NCBI RefSeq assembly: GCF_018531375.1
Contig: NZ_JAHBOH010000001.1
Location: forward strand, 434,001-498,000
Reading direction: 5' to 3'
Source of the DNA: Cellulomonas fulva
GTDB taxonomy: Bacteria > Actinomycetota > Actinomycetes > Actinomycetales > Cellulomonadaceae
DNA: 64,000 bases
This document shows positions 41,731 through 50,374 of the stretch, one piece after another (the first letter of the stretch is position 1; every line of letters starts with the position of its first letter). A model generated the notes under the pieces. The model made no database searches and had not been told where the DNA came from. It saw only the letters and a list, made by a program, of their open reading frames with translations. Both the position numbers and the translations under genes were made by a program.

Positions 41731-42727
41731 CGTACTCGTCCTCCCCCTCGCGGCGGATGACGATCTGCCCGCTCTCCTCGAGCCGGCGGATCGACTGGAC
41801 GATGCCCGCGCGCGCCTCCTCCACCTGGGACAGGCGGACGGGGCCCAGCAGCTCGATCTCCTCGACCAGGTTCTCCCGCGCGCGCTCGGACAGGTTGCGC
41901 AGCACGGTGTCGCGCACCTCGTCGGACACGCCCTTGAGCGCGAGCGACAGCTCGGCGGTCTCCACCTGGCGCAGCACCATCTGCATCGCGCGGTCCTCGA
42001 GCAGCACGACGTCGTTGAACACGAACATCCGGCTGCGGACCTCCTCCGCGAGCTCCTCGTCGCGCGAGGCGAGCCCCTCGAGGATCGCCTTCTCCGTGGT
42101 GGGGTCGGCGCGGTTGATGATCTCGACGAGCGGCTGCACGCCACCGACGGCGGCGAGCTCACGCGGCGCGAGCACCGCGGACGCCTTGCGCTGGAGCTGC
42201 TCGGCGACCACCGCGACGACGTCCGGCGAGGCCCGCTCCATGAGCGCGATGCGGTGCGCGACCTCGCCCTGCAGACCGGGCTCGAGACCCGCGAGGATCG
42301 TGGACGCGTGGTCGGGGCGCAGGTGCGCGAGCACCAGCGCGATCGCCTGCGGGTGCTCGCCGGACAGCAGCGAGACCACCTGCCGGGCGTCGGCCTGCTG
42401 CAGGAACTCGAACGGCTGGCCCGCGAGGTGCACCTGCAGGCGCTCCATCACGGTCGCGGCCTGCTCGGCGCCCAGCGACGCCTCGAGCAGCTGCTGCGCC
42501 AGACCGAGCCCGCCGCCCACGCCGGGGCCGGCGACGGACACGTCGTAGAACTCCTCGAGCACCGCGTCCGCCTGCTCCTGGTCCACCCGGTCCAGGCGCA
42601 GGATCTGCGCGGTGAGCTCCTCGATCTCCGCGACGTCCATGCTCGCCATGACGCGGGCGGCACGCTCGCGGCCCAGCTGGACCAGGAGCATCGCGGCCTT
42701 CTGCGGCCCGGGCAGCGTGACGGTCAT
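41723..42727 (-). CDS. fliG: Flagellar motor switch protein FliG
   Basis: This 334-residue rotor protein joins the MS-ring to the C-ring and receives torque from MotA. Features: N-domain GPQKAAMLLVQLGRERAARVMASM; the EHPQAIALVLAHL motif near residue 125; the C-terminal torque helix with FNDVVLLEDRAMQMVLRQVETAELSLALKGVSDEVRDTVLRNLSERARENLVEEIELLGPV. The ATG at 42727 shares a base with the fliF stop (TGATG), which sets the start. Confidence 0.97.
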   Translation of the reverse strand: MTVTLPGPQKAAMLLVQLGRERAARVMASMDVAEIEELTAQILRLDRVDQEQADAVLEEFYDVSVAGPGVGGGLGLAQQLLEASLGAEQAATVMERLQVHLAGQPFEFLQQADARQVVSLLSGEHPQAIALVLAHLRPDHASTILAGLEPGLQGEVAHRIALMERASPDVVAVVAEQLQRKASAVLAPRELAAVGGVQPLVEIINRADPTTEKAILEGLASRDEELAEEVRSRMFVFNDVVLLEDRAMQMVLRQVETAELSLALKGVSDEVRDTVLRNLSERARENLVEEIELLGPVRLSQVEEARAGIVQSIRRLEESGQIVIRREGEDEYVA

Positions 42728-44328
42728 CAGCGGCGTCCGCTCGGCGTCGCGAGCCACGAGCGCAGGAGGTCCGCGACCTCCTCGGGCTGGTCGTCCGCGA
42801 GCGCGCCGATCTCGGCACGCTTGACCGCGAGCGGGTCCGGGCCCGCGGGGACCGGCGCCGGGGGCAGGACCGGCAGGTCGTCCGCGGTCACGCCCTCCAG
42901 CTGGGCGGCGGCGCCGCCCTCGCCCTCGCCGAGCACCGGGAGCAGGCCCAGGTCGACGGCCTCGCGGCGGGCCCGGCGGGACCGCCGGGACAGGACCACG
43001 ACGAGCACGATCACGACGAGCAGGACCACGCCGGCGGTGGCGCCCTGCCGGATCAGGTCGTTCTGCGCCTGCGCCGCGGCGGCCTTGTCGGCCGCGGCGA
43101 GCGCGGTGGCGGCCTCGTCGGCGGCGCTGGTGTCGAAGGCCGCGGCCTGCAGCGCGAGGGTGTCGCCGCGCTCGGTGTCGATGCCCGCCGCCGCGGCCAC
43201 GGTGGCCTGCAGCGCGGTGAGGTCGAGCCCGGCGGCCGCCTCGGAGTCGATCATGACGGCGACCGACTGCCGGTCCACCGAGCCCGGTGCGGCCGTCACG
43301 GTCTCCGTGGTCTTGTTCACCGCGTTGGTCACGTCCTCGGTGGTCGAGGTGTAGGTCCCGCCACCGCCCGTGCCGTCGGTGCCGACGACGTCCTGGTCGG
43401 GACCCAGCACGCCCGTGGCGGTGCTGTCGGTGCCCGTGTACTTCTCGCTCGTCGTCGACGACGCGAGCGGCGGGACGTCCTCGGTCGCACCGAACGTCTC
43501 CGTGGTCCGCTGGCTGGCGTCGAAGTCCAGCGTCGCGGTGACGGTCACGGCCGAGCGGCCGGGCCCGACGACGCGGTCGAGCAGCGTCTGCACCGACGAG
43601 CGCACGCGCTCCTCGTAGTCGCTCGCCTCGCCGCCGGCCAGGCCCGTGGTGCCGGACCCGACGGCGGACAGGACCTGGCCCGAGGCGTCGACGAGCGCGA
43701 CGTCGGTCGGCACCATGTCGGGGATCCCCGCGGCCACCAGGTGCGTGATCGCCTGCACCTGGTCGGTGGTGAGCGAAGCGCCGGCCCGCGTGCGGACGAA
43801 CACCGACGCGGTGGGCTCGGCGACCTGCTCGGTGAACACCGTCTCCTCCGGCATCGCGAGCTTCACGGTCGCCGACTCGACGCCGTCCATCGCGCCGATC
43901 GTCTTGGCGAGCTCGCCCTCCAGCGCGCGCTGGTACGTCTTCTCCTGCTGGAACTCGCTCGACGTCATGGGCATGTCGTCCAGCAGCGAGTAGCCGGCGC
44001 CGTCGGAGTTCTCCGGGATGCCGGCCGCCGCGAGGTGGATGCGCTGGGCGTAGATCTGGTTCGCGGGGACCATGACCGTCGAGCCGCCGTCGGCGAGCTC
44101 GTAGGACACGCCCTGCGCGGTCAGCTCGTCGACCACCGCGGCCGCGTCCGAGGCGGACAGGCTCGTGTACAGCGGGCTCAGCGCCGGCTTGGACAGCCAG
44201 GAGGTGAGCGCCACGGCACCGAGGACCAGCACCGCGACGCCGATGATCGCGAGCGTGCGCTGGGCGAGGCTGAACTGCTTGACGGCGTCGGTGAGCTTGC
44301 CGAGGGCCGCCTGGACCTGGGCGGGCAT
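42727..44328 (-). CDS. fliF: Flagellar MS-ring protein FliF
   Basis: This 533-residue protein forms the MS-ring, the base of the rotor. It has two membrane helices (about 26-47 and 434-455), RBM ring-building domains between them (PLYTSLSASDAAAVVDELTAQGVSYEL; ALEGELAKTIGAMDGVESATVKLAMPEETVF) and a C-terminal FliG-binding tail (PEEVADLLRSWLATP). Its ATG at 44328 shares a base with the fliE stop. The cytoplasmic tail carries an acidic Gly-rich stretch. Confidence 0.97.
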   Translation of the reverse strand: MPAQVQAALGKLTDAVKQFSLAQRTLAIIGVAVLVLGAVALTSWLSKPALSPLYTSLSASDAAAVVDELTAQGVSYELADGGSTVMVPANQIYAQRIHLAAAGIPENSDGAGYSLLDDMPMTSSEFQQEKTYQRALEGELAKTIGAMDGVESATVKLAMPEETVFTEQVAEPTASVFVRTRAGASLTTDQVQAITHLVAAGIPDMVPTDVALVDASGQVLSAVGSGTTGLAGGEASDYEERVRSSVQTLLDRVVGPGRSAVTVTATLDFDASQRTTETFGATEDVPPLASSTTSEKYTGTDSTATGVLGPDQDVVGTDGTGGGGTYTSTTEDVTNAVNKTTETVTAAPGSVDRQSVAVMIDSEAAAGLDLTALQATVAAAAGIDTERGDTLALQAAAFDTSAADEAATALAAADKAAAAQAQNDLIRQGATAGVVLLVVIVLVVVLSRRSRRARREAVDLGLLPVLGEGEGGAAAQLEGVTADDLPVLPPAPVPAGPDPLAVKRAEIGALADDQPEEVADLLRSWLATPSGRR

Positions 44329-44660
44329 CAGGCCTGCATCCGCATGATCTCGGTGAACGCCTCGACGGCCTTGTTCCGCACGGCGGCGGTCAGCTCGAGC
44401 GCGAGCGAGGACTCGGCCGCGGCGATCGTGTAGTCGTGCACGTTCTCCAGGTCACCGGTCACGGCCTGGACGGCCAGGTCCGACGAGCGGGACTGCAGCG
44501 CCTGCAGCGAGTCGACCGAGCCGAGCACGGAGGCGAACTGGGCCCCGTTCGCGGCGGAGGCCGCCGCGTCGGCCGCGGAGGTCGCCGCGGCGGTGGTGGC
44601 CGTGGTCGGGGTGACGGCGGCGGTGGGGAGCGCGCCGACGGGCGCGACGGGGATGGGCAT
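44328..44660 (-). CDS. fliE: Flagellar MS-ring/rod adaptor FliE
   Basis: This 110-residue protein links the MS-ring to the rod. After an Ala/Thr-rich N-terminus come [69 protein letters not shown], with the family HDVMIA-like turn and the invariant MRMQ(V/A) end. The ATG at 44660 shares a base with the flgC stop (TGATG). Confidence 0.95.
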   Translation of the reverse strand: MPIPVAPVGALPTAAVTPTTATTAAATSAADAAASAANGAQFASVLGSVDSLQALQSRSSDLAVQAVTGDLENVHDYTIAAAESSLALELTAAVRNKAVEAFTEIMRMQA

Positions 44661-45058
44661 CAGGAACGTCCGATCTGCAGCGCAGCGGTGTAGGTCTCCT
44701 TGGCGCGGTCCACCACGGCGGCGTTCGCCTGGTAGCCGCGCTGGGCCATGACGAGCTGGGCCATCTGGCTCGCCATGTCGATGTCGGGGTAGCGCACGTA
44801 GCCGTTCTCGTCGGCCAGCGGGTTCGCCGGCTCGTAGACCAGGCGGCCCTCGGCGGAGCCGAACGCGGCGCCGACGACGCGCGCGCCGCCCTCGCTGCCC
44901 GGGTTCTCCTGCGCGACGACGTACCGCGCCTGGAACGCGTTCTCGTCGGTCGAGGTGACGGTCGAGATGTTGGCCAGGTTGTCGGACACGGCGTCGAGCC
45001 ACGTGCGGTGCACGGTGAGGCCGGACTGCGCGATGCCGATCGCGCCGAAGATGCTCAT
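44660..45058 (-). CDS. flgC: Flagellar basal-body rod protein FlgC
   Basis: This 132-residue proximal rod protein has the axial N-terminus [45 protein letters not shown] and the C-terminal [39 protein letters not shown]. Length and both helical ends match FlgC. The ATG overlaps the flgB stop by four bases. Confidence 0.97.
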   Translation of the reverse strand: MSIFGAIGIAQSGLTVHRTWLDAVSDNLANISTVTSTDENAFQARYVVAQENPGSEGGARVVGAAFGSAEGRLVYEPANPLADENGYVRYPDIDMASQMAQLVMAQRGYQANAAVVDRAKETYTAALQIGRS

Positions 45059-45402
45059 GACGTCCTCATCGCGGCGCGCACGGACGAGAACTGCCCGGAG
45101 ACCGCCTGCGTCGCGAGCTGGTAGCGCAGGTTGGTCTCGACGTTGAGCGTCGTCTGCTCGTCGAGGTTGACGTTGTTGCCGTTGAGCTGCGTCGGGTCGG
45201 TCGACCGCCGGACGGTCGTCTCGGCCGCGCCGGTGCCGCCGGAGACGGCGCGCGACAGCGCGTCCTCGAACTCGACGACACGGGCGTGGTAGCCCGGCGT
45301 CTGGAGGTTCGCGACGTTGTCGGCGATGGCGCGCTGCCGCAGCGCGAGAGCGTCCAGCGCGGTGTTGACCGCGGTGTAGCTCACGGAGTCGAGAAGGCCC
45401 AC
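45055..45402 (-). CDS. flgB: Flagellar basal-body rod protein FlgB
   Basis: This 115-residue proximal rod protein has [51 protein letters not shown] at its start and [22 protein letters not shown] at its end. I choose the GTG at 45402, which has GAGG 8 bases upstream; the in-frame GTG at 45420 has no ribosome site. It is the first gene of the flgBC-fliEFGHIJ-NlpC-fliK-flgDE operon and has a FliA-type promoter 75 bases upstream. Confidence 0.94.
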   Translation of the reverse strand: MGLLDSVSYTAVNTALDALALRQRAIADNVANLQTPGYHARVVEFEDALSRAVSGGTGAAETTVRRSTDPTQLNGNNVNLDEQTTLNVETNLRYQLATQAVSGQFSSVRAAMRTS

Positions 45403-45477
45403 AGGGTTCGCCTCATCCACGAGTGGCGGGGGCGGCCATCCGTGGCCTGCGGTGCGAGCGGTCCGTGCTCACCCCGT

Positions 45478-45504
45478 CCATCGGAGGGCGGGGCGGCTTC
45501 GTGA
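45478..45504 (-). promoter_or_regulatory. FliA-type promoter of the flgB operon
   Basis: The minus strand reads TCACGAAG-N11-TCCGATGG, ending 75 bases before the chosen flgB start. It deviates from the best sites at one base in each block (TCAC and TCCGAT), so it may be weaker or be read by another factor. Confidence 0.55.
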
Positions 45505-45555
45505 GAGGTTTTCCGACGAGACCGCGCGGTCACCCGAACGGCGCACGGACCCGGT

Positions 45556-45897
45556 TCAGCCCTCCGCGTCGAGGTAGACCGGGACGGCGGCCGGCCGGGC
45601 GCGCAGGGCGCGCGCCGCGACCGCCTGCCGGCGCGAGGCGACCGCGGCGTGCGCGACGAGCCCCGCGACCTCGAGCTGGCGGTCCAGGAGCGTGCGGGCG
45701 CGCGTGAGCAGGGGCGCGGGCAGCGGTCCGAGGCCCGCCGGCGGGTGCCACGCGGCGACCTTCGCGACCTCGGCCACGTCGGGCAGGTGCGCGACGCGCA
45801 GGAGCTCCTCCGCGGCGGCGACGTCGAGCTCGAGGGCCTCGAGCGCGGCCTCCCAGCGGGCGTGCCACTGCTGCTCGCTCGCCAGGCCCGCGGTCAT
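45556..45897 (-). CDS. FliT-like putative flagellar export chaperone
   Basis: I cannot match this 113-residue protein firmly to a family. It is helical and rich in Ala, Leu and Arg (EQQWHARWEAALEALELDVAAAEELLRV; LLTRARTLLDRQLEVAGLVAHAAVASRRQAVAARAL), and directly follows fliS, where fliT or a similar small chaperone usually lies. In FliT, such helices bind FliD and block early export. Start ATG at 45897, one base downstream of the fliS stop. It is the last gene of the fliD-fliS unit. Confidence 0.6.
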   Translation of the reverse strand: MTAGLASEQQWHARWEAALEALELDVAAAEELLRVAHLPDVAEVAKVAAWHPPAGLGPLPAPLLTRARTLLDRQLEVAGLVAHAAVASRRQAVAARALRARPAAVPVYLDAEG

Positions 45898-45898
45898 C

Positions 45899-46330
45899 TC
45901 AGCCGACCCCGAGGAGCCCGGCGCCGGTGGCCGGGACGGGCCCCGCGGCGGCGGGCGCGGCGGCCGCGGTCAGCGCCGCCGCCTCGTGCCACGTGGCGGC
46001 CAGCGGCTCGATGAGGGAGCGGCACTCGGCGAGCTTCTCGGCGTCCGCGCGGACGCCGGCGTCGACGAGTGCGGAGTACAGGTAGGCGTAGACCGACATC
46101 AGCACCGGCCCGCCGTCCCAGGCCGCGACGTCGAGGCTCGCCATGAGCTCGGCGACGATGTCCTGGGCGTGCTGCGCCTGGCTGCGACCGCCGACGACGT
46201 CGCCCTGCGCGAACGCGGCGCTCGCGCGGTCGACGTCGAGCAGCAGGCGGTCGAACAGCATCGTGACCACCTTCGCGGGCGCGGCCGTCTCGAGCGTGGC
46301 GGTCCGGTACGCGGATCGGGCGTCGTACAT
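45899..46330 (-). CDS. fliS: Flagellin export chaperone FliS
   Basis: This 143-residue protein binds the C-terminus of flagellin to prevent early polymerisation. It opens with MYDARSAYRTATLETAAPAKVVTMLFDRLLLDVDRA and has AQDIVAELMASLDVAAWDGGPVLMSVYAYLYSALVDAGVRADAEKLAECRSLIEPLAATWHEA, both typical. About 25 Ala/Gly/Pro residues form the tail. It lies 13 bases after fliD with a GGAGG-like site before the ATG. Confidence 0.95.
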   Translation of the reverse strand: MYDARSAYRTATLETAAPAKVVTMLFDRLLLDVDRASAAFAQGDVVGGRSQAQHAQDIVAELMASLDVAAWDGGPVLMSVYAYLYSALVDAGVRADAEKLAECRSLIEPLAATWHEAAALTAAAAPAAAGPVPATGAGLLGVG

Positions 46331-46343
46331 GGGTCCTCCTTGG

Positions 46344-47729
46344 TCAGCGCGACGACGAGGTCGTGAGCGACGCGATCTGGCTCGCGAGGTAGCTGGACTG
46401 CGACTGCAGGTTCGACAGCGTGGTCTCGAGCGTCGCGTAGGTGCGCTCGAGCGACTCGCGGCGGGCCGCGAGCCGGTCGTCCCAGTCGGTGATCTGCGTG
46501 CCGAGGTCCTTGACGAGCGACTGCTGGGACTGGACCGACAGCGTGAGGCTGCCCGTGGCGGGGTCGGACGCACCCTTCGCGGTCGTCGCGAGCCGCTCGG
46601 CGACCCCCGTGAGGACCGCCTGCACCCTGGCGGGGTCGGCCGCGAGCGCGGCGTCGAACTTCTCCGCGTCGAACGTGAACGTGCCGTCCCGGCCGATGAC
46701 GACCCCGACGTCGGACGGCGACGTGCCGCCGACCGGGAGCGACGCCTGCGAGAGGAGGGCCTGCTGCAGGCCGCGGATGGTCGCGTCGCCCGAGAAGAGC
46801 CCGCCCTTCACGACGCTCCCGCCGTCGCTCGCCGTCGACGTCGTGGACGCGGTCCGCGACGTGATGTCGCCGAGGACCGCCGTGAGGTTGGAGACGATGC
46901 CCGAGGCCAGGGCGCGCAACGCGCTCGTGTCGCGCTCGACCGTGATCGTCACGGGCTCGGCGTCGGCCTTCGTCACCGCGCTGACGGTGACGTCGACACC
47001 CGTCATGAGGCCCGTGAACGTGTTGGACGACGACGTGACGGTCTGCTCGGCCGCACTGCCCGGGAACAGCGTGATCGCCGCGTCGGAGGCGGCGCGGACC
47101 TGCTGCAGGTCGAGCCCGTGGGACGTGCCGTCGGCCGCGGCGTAGGCCACCGTGAACGCGTTCGTGGCGCCGGTGTCCGTGCCGGTCAGCTGCAGCCGGT
47201 AGGTGCTGGCGCCGGTGGCGTTGCCGTCGGCGTCGACCTCGGGCACCTTGATGGCGGTGGCCCGCACCCCGGTGCCGGAGGCGTTGAACGCCTCGACCAC
47301 GTCCGGGACCGAGGTGCTCGCGGCGGTGACCGTCGTGGTCGTGCCGCCCCGGGTGACCGTGAAGACCGGTGCGTCGGCGGCGTGCTCGGCGGCGGCCGGC
47401 AGGGTGACGAGCGAGGACTGCGAGGCGGCGACGGCGCCGACCCGCAACGAGAGCGTCCCGGGCTGGGCGGACGCGCTGGACGTCGCCGTGGCCCCCGTCG
47501 CCGAGGACTTCGCGGTCACCGCGGTCCAGGAGCTCGCCTTGGCGACCTTGGCGGAGTGCTCCGCGAGGGACGCGACCTTCGTGTTGAGCGACTGCAGCGC
47601 CGTGACGAGCGAGGACGCGGTGGTCTGCTTGGTCTTGAGCAGCGTCTGCGTGCCTGACTGCAGCGTGATGAGGCTGTCGATCAGGTCCGCGGTCTGCAGC
47701 CCGCTGACGAGGCCGTCGATCGCGGTCAT
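46344..47729 (-). CDS. fliD: Flagellar filament cap protein FliD
   Basis: This 461-residue protein caps the filament tip. The N-terminus is IDGLVSGLQTADLIDSLITLQSGTQTLLKTKQTTASSLVTALQSLNTKVASL, the C-terminus a coiled coil (LVKDLGTQITDWDDRLAARRESLERTYATLETTLSNLQSQSSYLASQIASL). The GSYTFNA-like RDGTFTFDAEKFDAALAADPARVQAVLTG is also seen. AGGAG lies 7 bases before the ATG at 47729. A strong terminator separates it from fliC, so it may depend on read-through or on a promoter I could not find. Confidence 0.96.
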   Translation of the reverse strand: MTAIDGLVSGLQTADLIDSLITLQSGTQTLLKTKQTTASSLVTALQSLNTKVASLAEHSAKVAKASSWTAVTAKSSATGATATSSASAQPGTLSLRVGAVAASQSSLVTLPAAAEHAADAPVFTVTRGGTTTTVTAASTSVPDVVEAFNASGTGVRATAIKVPEVDADGNATGASTYRLQLTGTDTGATNAFTVAYAAADGTSHGLDLQQVRAASDAAITLFPGSAAEQTVTSSSNTFTGLMTGVDVTVSAVTKADAEPVTITVERDTSALRALASGIVSNLTAVLGDITSRTASTTSTASDGGSVVKGGLFSGDATIRGLQQALLSQASLPVGGTSPSDVGVVIGRDGTFTFDAEKFDAALAADPARVQAVLTGVAERLATTAKGASDPATGSLTLSVQSQQSLVKDLGTQITDWDDRLAARRESLERTYATLETTLSNLQSQSSYLASQIASLTTSSSR

Positions 47730-47765
47730 GGCAACTCCTGCGCTGCGTCGAGAGGGAATGAGCTC

Positions 47766-47804
47766 GGGTGCGCGGCCGGCGATGGGGGGGCCGGCCGCGC
47801 ACCC
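47766..47804. terminator. Terminator after fliC
   Basis: A perfect 15-bp GC-rich stem (47766-47780 with 47790-47804) with a 9-base loop lies 35 bases past the fliC stop on the minus strand. It would limit read-through of abundant flagellin transcript into fliD. Confidence 0.85.
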
Positions 47805-47838
47805 GGTTCAGGACCCGGTCGTCGGACCGGGGGTCAGG

Positions 47839-48975
47839 TCACTGCAGGAGCTGCAGCACACCCTGGGGCAGCGACTTGGCCTGGGCCAGCATCGCCGTGC
47901 CCGCCTGCGAGAGGATCTGCGAGCGGGTGAAGGCCACCATCTCCTGCGCCATGTCCGTGTCGCGGATGCGGCTCTCCGACGCGGAGAGGTTCTCCACCGA
48001 CACGTTGAGGTTGTTGATGGTGTGGTCGAACCGGTTCTGCACAGCACCGAGCTGCGAGCGGACCGAGGAGACCTTGGTGATGGCCGCGTCGATCGAGTTG
48101 ATCGCCGCGTCCGCCGAACCCGTGCCGGGCGTGCTCGCCGCGGTGGCGCCGACCGCCGTCGCGGCGGTGATGCCGGCACCGCCGACGGTCACCTTGCCGT
48201 ACGAGTCGACCGAGGCGCTGAAGTTCGTCCCACCGACGGCCTTGGCCAGCTCGGAGTTCAGCAGCTCGTGGTTCGCCTTGGCGGCGTCCGAGGTGCCCGC
48301 GTCGTCCCACGACGACAGGTCCAGGTTGAGCGTGGTCGTGCCGCTCGCCGTGGTGACGGTGAGCGCACCGGTGCCCGAGGGGCCCGTGGTCGCGGCCAGG
48401 TCGACGTCCGCGGTGAACGACGTGCCGGTGTTCGTCACGTTGACGCCGTCGACACCGAGCCCGGCAGCACCCATCGAGGAACCGGTCAGGTCCACGGCGA
48501 TCTTGTCGGCCGCCGCGGTGTTGGCGCCGACCTGGAAGCTGCCGTTGTAGCTGCCGTTGAGCAGCTTGGAGCCGTTGAACTGCGTGGTGTCGGCGATGCG
48601 GGTCAGCTCGGTCTTGAGCTGGTCCATCTCGTCCTGGATGTTCGACTTGGCGGAGGTCGAGAGACCGCCGTCGTTGCCCGCCTGGACGGACAGCGTGCGC
48701 ATGCGCTGCAGGATCGAGTGCGTCTCGGTGAGCGCACCCTCAGCGGTCTGGACGACGGAGATGCCGTCCTGCGCGTTGCGGACGGCCTGCTTGGTGCCGC
48801 CGATCTGCGCCCGCAGGCCCTCGGAGATCGCCAGGCCGGCAGCGTCGTCCGCGGCGCGGTTGATGCGCAGGCCGCTGGAGAGCTTCTCGAGCGACTTGGA
48901 CAGGTCGTTCTGCGTGCTGGACAGGTTGCGGTACGAGTTCAGCGCCGCGATGTTGTTGTTGATCGAGAGACCCAT
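47839..48975 (-). CDS. fliC: Flagellin
   Basis: This 378-residue filament subunit has conserved D0/D1 ends: MGLSINNNIAALNSYRNLSSTQNDLSKSLEKLSSGLRINRAADDAAGLAISEGLRAQI at the start and RFDHTINNLNVSVENLSASESRIRDTDMAQEMVAFTRSQILSQAGTAMLAQAKSLPQGVLQLLQ at the end. The variable centre (about 175-290) is short and Thr/Gly/Ala-rich. A perfect AAGGAGG lies 9 bases before the ATG. It has a FliA-type promoter and a strong terminator and is expected to be highly expressed. GGA triplets at its ribosome site make it the likely CsrA target. Confidence 0.98.
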   Translation of the reverse strand: MGLSINNNIAALNSYRNLSSTQNDLSKSLEKLSSGLRINRAADDAAGLAISEGLRAQIGGTKQAVRNAQDGISVVQTAEGALTETHSILQRMRTLSVQAGNDGGLSTSAKSNIQDEMDQLKTELTRIADTTQFNGSKLLNGSYNGSFQVGANTAAADKIAVDLTGSSMGAAGLGVDGVNVTNTGTSFTADVDLAATTGPSGTGALTVTTASGTTTLNLDLSSWDDAGTSDAAKANHELLNSELAKAVGGTNFSASVDSYGKVTVGGAGITAATAVGATAASTPGTGSADAAINSIDAAITKVSSVRSQLGAVQNRFDHTINNLNVSVENLSASESRIRDTDMAQEMVAFTRSQILSQAGTAMLAQAKSLPQGVLQLLQ

Positions 48976-49029
48976 CGTGATCTTCCTCCTTGAGCCGGGT
49001 CGGTGCGCCCTTCCGTGGGCACACCCTCC

Positions 49030-49056
49030 TGATCGGCTCCGGCCCCGGAGGGCTGA
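49030..49056 (-). promoter_or_regulatory. FliA-type promoter of fliC
   Basis: The minus strand reads TCAGCCCT-N11-GCCGATCA, ending 54 bases before the fliC ATG. Flagellin is the textbook FliA/sigma-28 target, so this site anchors the motif found elsewhere in the window. Confidence 0.8.
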
Positions 49057-49087
49057 GAAGTTCTCCCGAGGATTTCTTGCGACGAGC

Positions 49088-49951
49088 TCAGGCCGAGGCG
49101 TGCGTGGGCCGGACCACCGGCGCGGACGCCTGCTCCGGCACGTAGGACAGCCGCTCGGCCTGCGCGTAGTGCGCGGTCCGGGCCGCGATCGAGGCGAAGT
49201 ACGCCTGGCGCCGCCGCTCGGCCACGCCGTCGGGACGGTCGGCCGGCGCGACCAGGTCGGGGTCGAGGTGCGTGTTCAGGCCGTCCCGCATGAGCGTGAG
49301 CGCCTCGGTCCGCAGCTGGCTGATCCGCGACTGCGTCACCCCCAGCTCGTCGGCCAGGTCCGCGACGGAGCGGTCCTCGAGGAAGATCCCGCGCACGACG
49401 ACCTGCAGCCGCTCGGGCAGGGTGTCCACGGCGGAGCGCAGCCAGCGCAGCCGCTCGGAGGCCAGCACGGCCTGCTCGGGCGTCTGGGCCGCGTCCACGA
49501 CCGAGTCGATGACGCTCGGGCCGTCGCCGGCGTCGATGGACAGGACCCGGCGCGCGGCGTCGCCCCGCACCTCGTCGACCTGCGCGACGGCCGTACCGAG
49601 CGCGGAGGCGAGCTCCTCGCGGGACGGCGCGCGGCCCAGCGCCGCGGTCAGCCGCTCGGTCGCGGCCGCGAGCTCGCGCACGCGGGTGCGGGCACCACGG
49701 CTCGCCCAGTCCATCGAGCGCAGCTCGTCGACGATCGCGCCCCGGATGCGCAGCGAGGCGTACCGCGCGAACGGCACCCCCGTGCTCGGGTCGTAGGCCC
49801 GCGCCGCCAGCACCAGGGCGAGGCTGCCTGCGGACGCGAGCTCGTCGCGGGAGACGGTCGGCGGGACGCGTCGGAGCATCTCCGAGACGGCGTAGCCGAC
49901 GAGGGCGAGATTGGCGACGACGAGGGCGTCGCGGTCGAGTTCCTGGCTCAC
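49088..49951 (-). CDS. fliA: Flagellar sigma factor FliA (sigma-28 type)
   Basis: This 287-residue sigma-70 family protein directs RNA polymerase to late flagellar promoters. Region 2 is seen as DELASAGSLALVLAARAYDPSTGVPFARYASLRIRGAIVDELRSMDWASRG, the FliA/WhiG hallmark, and region 4 as LPERLQVVVRGIFLEDRSVADLADELGVTQSRISQLRTEAL. The GTG at 49951 begins the family domain, but the bases upstream are pyrimidine-rich with no Shine-Dalgarno. It lies directly upstream of fliC. No anti-sigma FlgM was found in the window. Confidence 0.92.
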   Translation of the reverse strand: MSQELDRDALVVANLALVGYAVSEMLRRVPPTVSRDELASAGSLALVLAARAYDPSTGVPFARYASLRIRGAIVDELRSMDWASRGARTRVRELAAATERLTAALGRAPSREELASALGTAVAQVDEVRGDAARRVLSIDAGDGPSVIDSVVDAAQTPEQAVLASERLRWLRSAVDTLPERLQVVVRGIFLEDRSVADLADELGVTQSRISQLRTEALTLMRDGLNTHLDPDLVAPADRPDGVAERRRQAYFASIAARTAHYAQAERLSYVPEQASAPVVRPTHASA

Positions 49952-50139
49952 GAGGAGGGGGTTCGGCGCGCGCGGTCCGGACCTTGAGGGGACCTTTCTC
50001 CCAGCGTCCGGAGGCCGGATGTTAACGCTGCCAACGCAGATCGGAACGAGTCGGACACCGCCCGACCACCTGGTAAGCCACGACCTGCGGAAAAGCGAAC
50101 TGGACGTCCGTCTAGGTTCCAGCACCCCACTCGAACGAA

Positions 50140-50155
50140 TGTGACGCAGATCACA
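50140..50155. promoter_or_regulatory. CRP/GlxR-type binding site
   Basis: TGTGACGCAGATCACA is a perfect TGTGA-N6-TCACA palindrome, the consensus of cAMP-CRP and actinobacterial GlxR-like regulators. It lies 189 bases upstream of fliA and 220 upstream of flgN, so it could regulate either or both. No CRP-like gene is in the window. Confidence 0.7.
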
Positions 50156-50290
50156 GTCGATTGCCCTCGCCAACCAAAAATGAACGCTTGTCCAGGTGGG
50201 GAACCCTTTCCCCCTCCTTGACGACCAGCCCATCGTCCCCTAGCCGTCGCCGGGCGTGCGGGAGAGAATGACCCGATCCCCCGTGGCGAT

Positions 50291-50317
50291 TCAGGTCGCC
50301 GAAGGCCCTGCCGATAG
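50291..50317 (+). promoter_or_regulatory. FliA-type promoter of flgN-flgK-flgL-fliW
   Basis: TCAGGTCG-N11-GCCGATAG ends 57 bases before the flgN ATG. The -10 block is identical to that before flbD. Confidence 0.75.
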
Positions 50318-50374
50318 GGCGGTCGAGGCGGCACCGGTCCCGGAGCCCGTCCAGGTCCGGAAGGAGGAGTGGAG

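Larger units (their letters stand above)
49952..50374. other. Divergent regulatory region between fliA and flgN
   Basis: This 423-bp region has no gene and is less GC-rich than its surroundings near 50150-50200. It holds a CRP-type palindrome (50140-50155), a small hairpin (GGGGAA-CCCT-TTCCCC, 50198-50213) and a FliA-type promoter for flgN (50291-50317). A TAACAT at about 50020-50025 read on the minus strand is a possible -10 for fliA, without a clear -35. Confidence 0.55.

Noticed and set aside
50038..50064. TCCGATCT upstream of fliA as an autoregulatory FliA site
   Set aside because: The block 11 bases upstream is CGGGCGGT, which lacks the TCA core.
50100..50250. A c-di-GMP riboswitch in the fliA-flgN gap
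   Set aside because: The conserved GEMM core elements could not be recognised; the notable sequence there is a CRP-type palindrome.
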